Origin: Hymenobacter mellowenesis | GTDB lineage: Bacteria; Bacteroidota; Bacteroidia; Cytophagales; Hymenobacteraceae | DNA length: 64,000 nt | Assembly: GCF_030581005.1 (NCBI RefSeq) | Contig: NZ_JAUQSX010000002.1 | Span: 523,007 to 587,006, forward strand | Direction of reading: 5' to 3' | Shown: positions 56,954-64,000 of the stretch, one piece after another | Numbering within the stretch: the first letter of the stretch is position 1 | How the letters are laid out: the number at the start of each line of letters is the position of its first letter | Notes under the pieces: model-generated | Databases searched by the model: none | Seen by the model: only the letters and a program-made list of their open reading frames with translations | Told to the model about the DNA's origin: nothing | Position numbers and translations under genes: made by a program

Positions 56954-58432
56954 ATGCTCCTCACCATCTCCACCACCTACCAGCCCGCCACCGACCTGGG
57001 CTACCTGCTGCACAAGAACCCGGCGCGTCTGCAAAGCATCGAAGTAGCCGGCGGCCAGGCCCACGTCTTCTACCCCGAAGCCACCGCCGAGCGCTGCACC
57101 GCCGCCCTGTTACTCGACCTCGACCCTATCGGCCTGGTGCGCGGCCGGGGCGGCGCATCCGGCGAAGGCTTCGCCCTGGAGCAATACGTGAACGACCGGC
57201 CCTACGTGGCCTCGTCCTTCCTGAGCGCGGCCCTGAGCAAAGCCTTCGGCACGGCCATGAACGGCACTTGCAAAGACAAGCCCGGCCTGCCCGCCCAAGC
57301 CCTGCCGCTGGCCGTGAAAGTGGCCGTCGTCTCGGCGCCCGGCCCCGACTGGCCCAGCCGCCTCTTTGAGCCGCTGGGCTACGAAGTGGACATCGAAACC
57401 ACTCCGCTCGACCCCACCGTGCCGGAGTGGGGCGACAGCCGCTACTACACCCTGCACCTACGCCACACCGGCCTGCGCCTGCAAGACGTGCTGACGCACC
57501 TCTACGTCCTGCTCCCGGTGCTTGACAACGACAAGCACTACTACATCGGCGAGCACGAAGCCGAGAAACTGCTGCATCGCGGCGGCGACTGGCTGCCCCA
57601 GCACCCGGAGCGCGGGTTTATCACGCGGCGGTATTTGCGCTACCTGGCGGCGTATGTGAACCCGACATTGGAAAGGCTGATGGAAGGGGAGGTCAGTAGC
57701 GTGGACTCTGCGAGTCCGCGCATGGATGAGGTCGAAAGCGGGTCCGCAGAACCGGTGCAGCAGCAGGTGGCAGAGTCGAACGATGCGATGCGCGGACTCG
57801 CAGAGTCCACGCTACAGCCCAAAACGTCCCTCCACGACCAGCGCCTGCAGCAAGTAGCCCACGAAATCTACCAACTCAGCCCCAAGCGCGTGCTCGACCT
57901 GGGCTGCGGCGAAGGCAAGCTGCTACGCCTGCTCCTGCGCCAGCCCAAAATCGAGTACATCCTCGGCATGGACGTATCGCATCAAGCCTTGGCCCGCGCC
58001 GCCCAGCGCCTGCACCTCGACGAGATGCCCCCGCGCCAGCGCACCCGCCTCGACCTCATCCAGGGCTCGCTGCTCTACCGCGACGAGCGCCTCGCCGGCT
58101 TCGACGCAGCGGCCCTGGTCGAAGTCATCGAGCACCTCGACCCCAACCGCCTCGCCGCCCTCGAAGCCGTGGTGTTCGGCCAGGCCCGCCCGGCGCACGT
58201 CTTCGTCACCACCCCCAATGCCGATTACAACCAGCTTTTCGAAAAGCTCAACGCCGGCGAGTTCCGCCACGACGACCACCGCTTCGAATGGTCCCGCGCC
58301 GAGTTCGCGGCCTGGGCCACCGCCGTGGCGGAGCGGCACGGGTATCAGGTGCGGCTGGTTGGGATGGGAGAGGAGGTGGCAGGCGTCGGCGCGCCCTCGC
58401 AGATGGCGGTGTTTATGAAAAAGGACGCTTGA
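56954..58432 (+). CDS. hen1: 3'-terminal RNA ribose 2'-O-methyltransferase Hen1
   Basis: 492 residues. The N-terminal domain (about 1-245, MLLTISTTYQPATDLGYLLH) is the part that pairs with Pnkp and activates its ligase; SRYYTLHLRHTGLRLQDVLT is typical. The C-terminal domain (about 290-490) is a methyltransferase with KRVLDLGCGEGKLLRLLLRQ (SAM site), LVEVIEHLD and HDDHRFEWSRAEF (metal ligands Glu and His). Together with Pnkp, Hen1 marks the 3' end of cut RNA so that it cannot be cut again at that place. Between the domains lies a 40-codon palindromic insert (57696-57815). TACATTCG (56920-56927) may be its -7 box. Confidence 0.95.
   Translation: MLLTISTTYQPATDLGYLLHKNPARLQSIEVAGGQAHVFYPEATAERCTAALLLDLDPIGLVRGRGGASGEGFALEQYVNDRPYVASSFLSAALSKAFGTAMNGTCKDKPGLPAQALPLAVKVAVVSAPGPDWPSRLFEPLGYEVDIETTPLDPTVPEWGDSRYYTLHLRHTGLRLQDVLTHLYVLLPVLDNDKHYYIGEHEAEKLLHRGGDWLPQHPERGFITRRYLRYLAAYVNPTLERLMEGEVSSVDSASPRMDEVESGSAEPVQQQVAESNDAMRGLAESTLQPKTSLHDQRLQQVAHEIYQLSPKRVLDLGCGEGKLLRLLLRQPKIEYILGMDVSHQALARAAQRLHLDEMPPRQRTRLDLIQGSLLYRDERLAGFDAAALVEVIEHLDPNRLAALEAVVFGQARPAHVFVTTPNADYNQLFEKLNAGEFRHDDHRFEWSRAEFAAWATAVAERHGYQVRLVGMGEEVAGVGAPSQMAVFMKKDA
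57696..57815. repeat. In-frame palindromic element in hen1, GTAGCG family
   Basis: Perfect 25-nt inverted arms (57696-57720, 57791-57815) identical to those at 305-376. The element is 120 bp, exactly 40 codons, and reads SVDSASPRMDEVESGSAEPV, then a Gln/Glu-rich centre and MRGLAESTLQ, without a stop. It lies between the two Hen1 domains, where a linker would be. Confidence 0.95.
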
Positions 58433-58756
58433 TTAAATCAGCAAATCACCACAACTGACGTTCACCAATTTTGCTAATTCACACTGAACGTCAACAATGT
58501 ATTCTCGCTCTTCAGTATCAAAATCATAATTGTCCCTTTCGTCAAAATACTCCTGAATTTTCTCTTGTAAATCAGCAGGTTCCGTGACGCCATTAGAAAT
58601 TTGAGCAATCAGAAAGTCTGCAAATTCATTTACAGCCAGATTCATCCCTTCACGGACGTCATTATCTGAAGGCATTAGGCCACGGGTTTCCCAATCTTCA
58701 ACAGGGAAATTATCACGGCTTTTGTAGGCTTCTATTTGGCTGATGATTTCATTCAT
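58433..58756 (-). CDS. Hypothetical protein (possibly DUF4844-like)
   Basis: 107 residues, MNEIISQIEAYKSRDNFPVE. Acidic and helical (DNDVREGMNLAVNEFADFLI, ADLQEKIQEYFDERDNYDFD). It may belong to a DUF4844-like family of small Bacteroidota proteins, but this is a weak guess. AT-rich compared with hen1. Its stop codon directly abuts the hen1 stop codon, on the other strand, and together with the next gene it separates hen1 from pnkp. Confidence 0.65.
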   Translation of the reverse strand: MNEIISQIEAYKSRDNFPVEDWETRGLMPSDNDVREGMNLAVNEFADFLIAQISNGVTEPADLQEKIQEYFDERDNYDFDTEEREYIVDVQCELAKLVNVSCGDLLI

Positions 58757-58850
58757 GGGTTGATTGCCTTTTGTGGTTGAGCAAAGCTGATAGCGAATTT
58801 TTAAGCGTCATTCGTTTACGTGGGCAGAGGTGCAGTACTTTTTCGGAAGA

Positions 58851-59405
58851 TTATTCCTCCACAATTCTGTTGGAAACAATTTGCTGCTCAGCTTTTCTGT
58901 CTCGTTTGTACCGCGCCGCTTTTTCTGACTTGAACCAGTTCCGAGTATCAGAACCGAAACCCATTTCTCCACTGCCATAATAAGCTAGAATAGAGCCCTG
59001 TTTAGTCATAAGCCCTTTCATGTAGCAAATCTCTTGCCCACAATCGTGCTTTGAGTACGTGCCAAAATTTCGGTGTTTCAGCTTCTTGCTTTCCAATATT
59101 CGCTGTTGGTTTTGTCGGATATCGTCCCAGGCCTGACTTTCATCGGCTATGGTTAATTTTTCGCCCAACGTGTTTACCTTAAAATAGGTCTTGGGGTCTT
59201 TCAATTGCAGAAATTCAAACGTCTTCGCAAACGCCGCAACTGCCACTTTTCGCAGTTCAAGTTTCTCTTCGAGACTCAGCTTCGTGGTTTCCACGATGGA
59301 GCGAAATAGCCCCAGCGTATTGAAATCCGTGAACTTCTTGTGGTTCTCAATCAGGTGCAGATACTCCCCGTAGGTGAGCGTGTTGAATTGCTTGCCGACT
59401 TTCAT
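58851..59405 (-). CDS. Hypothetical protein between hen1 and pnkp
   Basis: 184 residues, MKVGKQFNTLTYGEYLHLIE. Not recognised. Mostly helical and charged, with two Cys in KHDCGQEICYMKGL and a basic C-terminus (SEKAARYKRDRKAEQQIVSN). No signal peptide. AT-rich, unlike hen1 and pnkp. In many bacteria hen1 and pnkp are adjacent, so this gene and the one before look like a later insertion. A promoter and leader of 70 bp separate it from pnkp, divergently. Confidence 0.65.
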   Translation of the reverse strand: MKVGKQFNTLTYGEYLHLIENHKKFTDFNTLGLFRSIVETTKLSLEEKLELRKVAVAAFAKTFEFLQLKDPKTYFKVNTLGEKLTIADESQAWDDIRQNQQRILESKKLKHRNFGTYSKHDCGQEICYMKGLMTKQGSILAYYGSGEMGFGSDTRNWFKSEKAARYKRDRKAEQQIVSNRIVEE

Positions 59406-59474
59406 AATAATGCCTCAATAGTGGGTAGTTGTGCCTAATCTTGTGTTCGGCAATTTTACGCCGTGTTCTTTCCA

Positions 59475-62282
59475 ATGCCCCAAGATACCCTCAAGGTCCC
59501 CGAACTCTCTCTTATCATCCTCATTGGCAGCACGGGCGCGGGCAAGTCCACGTTTGCGCGGCGCTTGTTCAAGCCCACGGAAATCGTGTCGTCGGATGCC
59601 TGCCGGGGCCTGGTGGCCGACGATGAAAACGACCAATCGGCCAGCAAAGACGCCTTTGAGCTGCTGCACTACCTGGTGGCCAAGCGCCTGAAGCGCGGGC
59701 TGCTCACCGTGGTCGATGCCACCAACGTGCAGGAGGAAGGCCGCAAGCCCCTGGTGGCCCTGGCCCGCCAGTACCACGTGCTGCCCGTGGCGATAGTGCT
59801 CGACGTGCCCGACGCCGTGGCCCAGGAGCGCAACGCCCAGCGCCCCGACCGCCGCCACCTGGGCCGGCACGTCATCGCCAGCCACCGCCAGCAGCTGCGC
59901 CGCAGCTTGCGCAACCTCAAGCAGGAGGGCTTCCGGCACATCCACCACCTGCGCAACGTGGGCGAAATCGACGCCATCCAGTCCATCACCCGCGACCGCC
60001 TCTACAACAACCGCCAGGAGGAAACCGGCCCCTTCGACATCATCGGCGACGTGCACGGCTGCTACGAAGAGCTGCGCGCGCTGCTGGAGAAGCTGGGGTA
60101 TCAGATTACGGAAGAGCCGATTACGGACGTGCGGGATTTAGGCGTGCGGGATTTGGGCGTGCGGGTGGTCGCACCGCTGGTCGCCCAGCCGTCAACCTCA
60201 CCCCCTGACCCCCTCTCCAAAAAAGAGGGGGCACCGGTCTTGCTCCTGACGGATTCAACAACCGAAGAATCGCCTTCACGAACCGGTGCCCTCTCTTTTT
60301 TGGAGAGGGGGTCAGGGGGTGAGGTTGCGCCGGGCGAGCCATTGCGCCGCAAGGCCATCTTCCTCGGCGACCTTGTGGACCGCGGCCCGGCCTCCCCGCA
60401 AGTGCTGCGCCTGGTGATGAGCATGGTGCGCGACGGCAGCGCCCTCTGCGTGCCCGGCAACCACGACATCAAGCTCCTGCGCCACCTCAACGGCAAAAAC
60501 GTCACCGTCAACCACGGCCTGGCCGAAACCCTGGCCCAGCTCGAACCCGAGCCCGAAGCCTTCAAAAGCGAAGTGCGGCGCTTTCTCGACGGCCTGGTGA
60601 GCCACTACGTGCTCGACGGCGGCAAGCTGGTCGTGGCCCACGCCGGCCTCACCGAGGAGATGCAGGGGCGCGGCTCGGGGGCCGTGCGGGCCTTCGCGCT
60701 GTTTGGCGAAAGCACCGGCGAGATTGACGAATTTGGCCTGCCCGTGCGCTACGAATGGGCCCGCGAGTACCGGGGCCGCGCCATGGTCGCCTTCGGCCAC
60801 ACGCCCGTGCCCGAGGCCGAATGGCTCAACAACACCATCGACCTCGACACCGGCTGCGTGTTCGGCGGCCGCCTCACCGCCCTGCGCTACCCCGAGCGCG
60901 AGCTCGTGGCCGTGCCCGCCGCGCAGGTGTACTCCGAGCCCGTGCGCCCGCTCAACTACCGCGCCCTCCAGGCGCAAGCCCAGCACGAATTAGCCGCTGA
61001 AAACGCGCCGGGAACCACCGCCCAGCATGAAAACGACGACCTGCTCGACATCCGCGACGTCACCGGCAAGCAGTTCATCGAAACCCGGTTGATGCGCGGC
61101 GTCACCATTCGCGAAGACAACGCCGTGGCCGCCCTGGAGGTGATGTCGCGCTTCGCCCTGCACCCCAAGTGGCTGCTGTACCTGCCGCCCACCATGTCGC
61201 CCACCGAAACCTCGGCCCTGCCCGACCTGCTCGAACACCCCGCCGAAGCCTTCGACTACTACAAGCGCCTCGGTGTGGAGCGCGTGGTGTGCGAAGAAAA
61301 GCACATGGGCAGCCGCGTGGTCGTGGTGTTGGGCCGCGACGAAGCCGCCATCCAGCGCCGCCTCGGCCTCGTGGGTGAGGGCATCGGCAAGGTCTACACC
61401 CGCACCGGCCGCAACTTCTTCACCGATGCGGCCCTCGAAACCGCCTTCCTCGCCCGCCTGCGCGACGCCCTGAGCACCGCCGGCTTCTGGGAGAAATTCG
61501 ACACCGACTGGGTCTGCCTCGATGCCGAGTTGCTGCCCTGGTCGGCCAAAGCCCAGGAACTGGTCAAAACCCAGTACGCCGCCGTGGCCGCTGCCGCCCT
61601 CGCCGCCCTGCCCCAAGTCGAAGCCGCCCTCACCGAAGCCACCGCCCGCCAGCTCGACGGCGCCGAAGCCCTGCTGGCCCGCACCACCGCCCGCCACCAG
61701 GCCGCCGCCCACTACGCCGACGCTTACCGCCGCTACTGCTGGCCTGTGCACTCCCTCGACGACCTCAAGCTGGCCCCCTTTCATCTACTAGCCACCGAAG
61801 GCCGCACCTACTTCGACCGCGACCACGCCTGGCACATGGAAACCCTGCGCACCCTCGCCCTGGCCGACCCCAGCCTGCTCCGCGCCACGCCCTACCGCGT
61901 CGTCCCCCTCACCAACCCCGCCGAAGTCGAAGCCGCCATCCAGTGGTGGACCGACCTCACCGCCGCCGGGGGCGAAGGAATGGTGGTGAAGCCCTACGAC
62001 TTCATCCCCCAGGGCAAAGGCGGCCTGCTCCAGCCCGCCCTCAAGTGCCGGGGCCGCGAGTACCTGCGCATCATCTACGGCCCGGACTACCTGCTGCCCG
62101 GCCACCTCGACCGCCTCCGCCAGCGCAACGTGAAAGCCAAGCGCAACCTCGCCCTGCGCGAGTTCGCCCTCGGCGTCGAGGGCCTCGAACGCTTCGTGGC
62201 CGGCCAGCCCCTGCGCCGCGTGCACCAGTGCGTCTTCGGCGTGCTCGCGCTGGAAAGCGAGGCGGTGGACCCGCGATTATAA
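59475..62282 (+). CDS. pnkp: Polynucleotide kinase-phosphatase (RNA-repair ligase) Pnkp
   Basis: 935 residues in three modules. Kinase (about 1-185): LIILIGSTGAGKSTFARRLF and QERNAQRPDRRHLGRHVIAS. Phosphatase (about 190-480): FDIIGDVHGCYEELRALL, FLGDLVDRGPASPQVL, VPGNHDIKLL and VAFGHTPVPEAEW. Ligase-like C-terminus (about 520-935): the adenylated Lys in VCEEKHMGSRVVVVLGRD (about residue 612), GGEGMVVKPYDF and LKCRGREYLRIIYG. It heals and seals RNA ends with Hen1. ATG 59475 is chosen over a GTG at 59463. In the phosphatase a palindromic insert (60194-60326) and three 15-bp repeats (60126-60170) lengthen one loop. Confidence 0.95.
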   Translation: MPQDTLKVPELSLIILIGSTGAGKSTFARRLFKPTEIVSSDACRGLVADDENDQSASKDAFELLHYLVAKRLKRGLLTVVDATNVQEEGRKPLVALARQYHVLPVAIVLDVPDAVAQERNAQRPDRRHLGRHVIASHRQQLRRSLRNLKQEGFRHIHHLRNVGEIDAIQSITRDRLYNNRQEETGPFDIIGDVHGCYEELRALLEKLGYQITEEPITDVRDLGVRDLGVRVVAPLVAQPSTSPPDPLSKKEGAPVLLLTDSTTEESPSRTGALSFLERGSGGEVAPGEPLRRKAIFLGDLVDRGPASPQVLRLVMSMVRDGSALCVPGNHDIKLLRHLNGKNVTVNHGLAETLAQLEPEPEAFKSEVRRFLDGLVSHYVLDGGKLVVAHAGLTEEMQGRGSGAVRAFALFGESTGEIDEFGLPVRYEWAREYRGRAMVAFGHTPVPEAEWLNNTIDLDTGCVFGGRLTALRYPERELVAVPAAQVYSEPVRPLNYRALQAQAQHELAAENAPGTTAQHENDDLLDIRDVTGKQFIETRLMRGVTIREDNAVAALEVMSRFALHPKWLLYLPPTMSPTETSALPDLLEHPAEAFDYYKRLGVERVVCEEKHMGSRVVVVLGRDEAAIQRRLGLVGEGIGKVYTRTGRNFFTDAALETAFLARLRDALSTAGFWEKFDTDWVCLDAELLPWSAKAQELVKTQYAAVAAAALAALPQVEAALTEATARQLDGAEALLARTTARHQAAAHYADAYRRYCWPVHSLDDLKLAPFHLLATEGRTYFDRDHAWHMETLRTLALADPSLLRATPYRVVPLTNPAEVEAAIQWWTDLTAAGGEGMVVKPYDFIPQGKGGLLQPALKCRGREYLRIIYGPDYLLPGHLDRLRQRNVKAKRNLALREFALGVEGLERFVAGQPLRRVHQCVFGVLALESEAVDPRL
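60126..60170. repeat. 15-bp tandem repeats in pnkp
   Basis: Two units of GGCGTGCGGGATTTA/G-type sequence (60126-60140, 60141-60155) and a third, partly diverged (60156-60170), encode DVRDLGVRDLGVRV. They lie 24 bp before the palindromic insert in the same gene. Confidence 0.85.
60194..60326. repeat. In-frame palindromic element in pnkp
   Basis: Inverted arms start AACCTCACCCCCTGACCCCC (60194-60238) and end at 60326 with GGGGGTGAGGTT, with the CTCTCCAAAAAAGAGG hairpin inside the arms. It is read as SPPDPLSKKEGAPV, an acidic centre (TDSTTEESPS) and TGALSFLERGSGGEV. The insert lies between GDVHG and GDLVDRG in the phosphatase domain. Confidence 0.94.
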
Positions 62283-63934
62283 TTGATTATCTGATAGGCA
62301 CTTTTAGTAACATCAATTAATTGATGATACTTTTTTGCTCGGTCGAGCAATAGCTGAATTATTCCAGAAACGGGCTCTGAGATGTCATTAGTCACTTTTA
62401 TTGGCTTCAATGGCTCCGGCGAATTAATTGCCAATAGTTCTTTAAACTTTCTGCTTACGAGTGCCGGTGTAACATTCAAAAGTATTTGAGGGTTTTGCTT
62501 GAGAGTATTTTGAATATAATCCTTCAATGCGCCAAGATGCTCTTTGCCAGGGGTGAGAATTATTTTGTGTTCATCGTAAGTGTTATTTGTGTTCTCTGTA
62601 AGAATGTCTATGTCAAAGTGACCATCCTTGTTACGACCAAATTCTGGTCGGGATTGCATAAAGAAATTTGTGATTTTTCTTTTAGTTTTTGCTTCTAAAC
62701 TTGCTAATGTTTGATTAAAAGCAGTCTGAGCTTCCTCTAAGCTTATGCCGCAAGCAGCTGACAAGTGCTCGGCAGTACAGAAATAATTCTCTAGTTCGGA
62801 AAATTCTGTTATAAATAACGATAAGTCTCTAGACTTGCAATCTTCTTGTAACTTCTTAATTTCAAAATCGTCATCAATTTTTTGGTCGCGGTCATAATGC
62901 ACGATAACCTTCACTGTCGGTATCTGCTTAGCTACAAAGCCTTGTAGTATTTTTGCAAAATCAACTTTTGAACTTCCTTCATAAGAATGAAGTACGAATT
63001 CGTCTTCGGTTAAGCCATTTGCTAAAGCGAATTTCTTTAGAAACTCTTTTTTCTCGAGTATATTATCTACTTTGTCTTCAGTGACAATTATATACTTTAA
63101 ACCTTTTTTGGAAAAAAGATAATCGGCATCGGCTGCTCCTATATCAAGGAGTATTTTGCTGCCTTTGACATCAGGAATGACATCTCCATCGTGAAAATGA
63201 AAAACTTTAGCTTTACCGTCAAGGCCCTCTAATATATATCGGGAATGTGTTGAAAATACAACCTTTAGTTTAGGGTTCGCATCCGTACGTCTAATTAGCT
63301 CTTGTGCTAGTAACTTTTGCTTAGTAGGATGAATGTGTGCGTCGGGTTCATCAAGCAGAATTAAACTTGGATTGAAATACTCTATGTATGCAAAAACTTG
63401 AATAACTTGCAACATGCCAGTGCCTACAGAATCAATAGGAAGTACGTGTCCATTGCTCTTTACATTGACTTCAATAAATTCTGAAACATTTTCGTCAAAC
63501 TTAGTGGTTATTTCGACATTGGGGTAGATAGAAGATACTGACGCCTTGAAGTTATTCCACTTTTCTGATTTACGAGAAATATCCCAAATTATATTTCTTA
63601 AGTAATTATTGCTGTCGCCCCGTGTTGCTGACTTCTTGATTGAAATAGCCACTTCGTATTTCTCTTGGACAGGTATACCAGCCAATCCTGGAACATACAC
63701 GCAAAAGGGATTGTCAAGCGCACTAATTCTGTCTCCTAAATCTTTGCCTGTTAACACGGTTGTAAAGCCACCATTTCTCCCCCTTGAAATACTGATTTCA
63801 GCTTCATTACTATCTTCTTTAAACGTAAATCGAATTTTCTTTCTATCATCACTTGTTTTCGAACCAGTTAAAATTTGGCCATGATAAAGATTTTCAATGT
63901 GTCGTGTTGGGGTATATAAAAATTTGGCGGTGGT
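62087..63934 (-). pseudogene. Truncated AAA ATPase with OLD-like TOPRIM part
   Basis: Conserved text from about 63930 down to 62285: RHIENLYHGQILTGSK, then SVGTGMLQVIQVFAYIEYF, Walker B PSLILLDEPDAHIHPTKQKL and VVFSTHSRYILEGL of an SMC/OLD-type ATPase, followed by a TOPRIM-like segment (KYIIVTEDKVDNIL, VIVHYDRDQKIDD). The Walker A part is absent: an in-frame TAG lies at 63935-63937 and no good start codon is present. At the other end no stop occurs before the frame enters the antisense of pnkp at 62282 and ends at 62087 in unlike text. AT-rich and probably acquired. OLD-type proteins often act in phage defence; this copy is most likely dead or incomplete. Confidence 0.6.
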
Positions 63935-64000
63935 CTAAAGGGTAGTGATTGCCGTATACGCTACTATGATATTGACTACTCAATTGTGCGGGCGTTGCGG

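Noticed and set aside
1..64000. tRNA or rRNA genes
   Set aside because: No GTTCGA-type T-loop with matching acceptor stem and no rRNA blocks were noticed by eye; a covariance search would be needed to be sure.

Overview
The window looks like chromosome from a GC-rich Bacteroidota of the Cytophagales, most like Hymenobacter. The evidence is the gene content (DUF3127 protein, LRR-kinase, MetA-type barrel, YkvA, RhlE/DeaD helicases, Hen1/Pnkp), the near absence of Shine-Dalgarno sites, and -7 boxes of the Bacteroidota type TAnnTTTG (TATCTTTG before the cold-shock gene, TACCTTTG or TACCTTCG elsewhere). No rRNA, tRNA, CRISPR array or intact insertion sequence was seen.

Layout. 0-12 kb: partial TetR regulator, photolyase, SDR, pyruvate carboxylase, M28 peptidase, META lipoprotein, outer-membrane barrel, secreted esterase and an LRR-protein kinase. 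12-18 kb: a decayed patch (two genes broken by single in-frame stops, a 25-bp tandem duplication) beside a large AddA/RecB-like helicase-nuclease, then a secreted protein and a thioesterase. 18-27 kb: cold-shock protein and DEAD-box helicase with a long leader, then DUF2383, flavoprotein, epimerase, dienoyl-CoA reductase, DUF1571/LysM, YkvA. 27-32.4 kb: a minus-strand cluster of esterase, ATP-grasp ligase, GCS2-type carboxylate-amine ligase, class I glutamine amidotransferase and a second ATP-grasp-like protein, which looks like a pathway for an uncharacterised amide- or peptide-bonded metabolite. 32.5-41 kb: esterase-DinB fusion, AlbA_2 protein, DUF3127 protein, isoaspartyl peptidase, aldo/keto reductase, cyanophycinase, M1 aminopeptidase. 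41-56 kb: L,D-transpeptidase, XRE protein, RhlE, HAD, Nudix, metallophosphoesterase plus glycosyltransferase, GH1, zinc-ribbon protein. 56-64 kb: the Hen1/Pnkp RNA-repair pair, split by two AT-rich minus-strand genes and followed by a broken AAA/OLD-type ATPase.

The most unusual feature is the set of palindromic repeats. At least seven near-identical copies of one family (arm core GTCATGCnGAGCGCAGC) sit between genes, and a related copy sits at 25061. Other families occur inside genes without breaking the frame: in the helicase-nuclease, in hen1 and in pnkp. Two further copies supply the stop codon or last residues of the photolyase and the LRR kinase. This resembles the protein-coding palindromic elements known from Rickettsia.

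Functional links. Hen1 and Pnkp should act together in RNA repair. Cyanophycinase and isoaspartyl peptidase fit successive steps in breaking down beta-Asp peptides and lie near the amidoligase cluster. The cold-shock protein and the two DEAD-box helicases suggest RNA-level adaptation to cold. Roles are inferred from family resemblance read directly from the translations; no database search was run.
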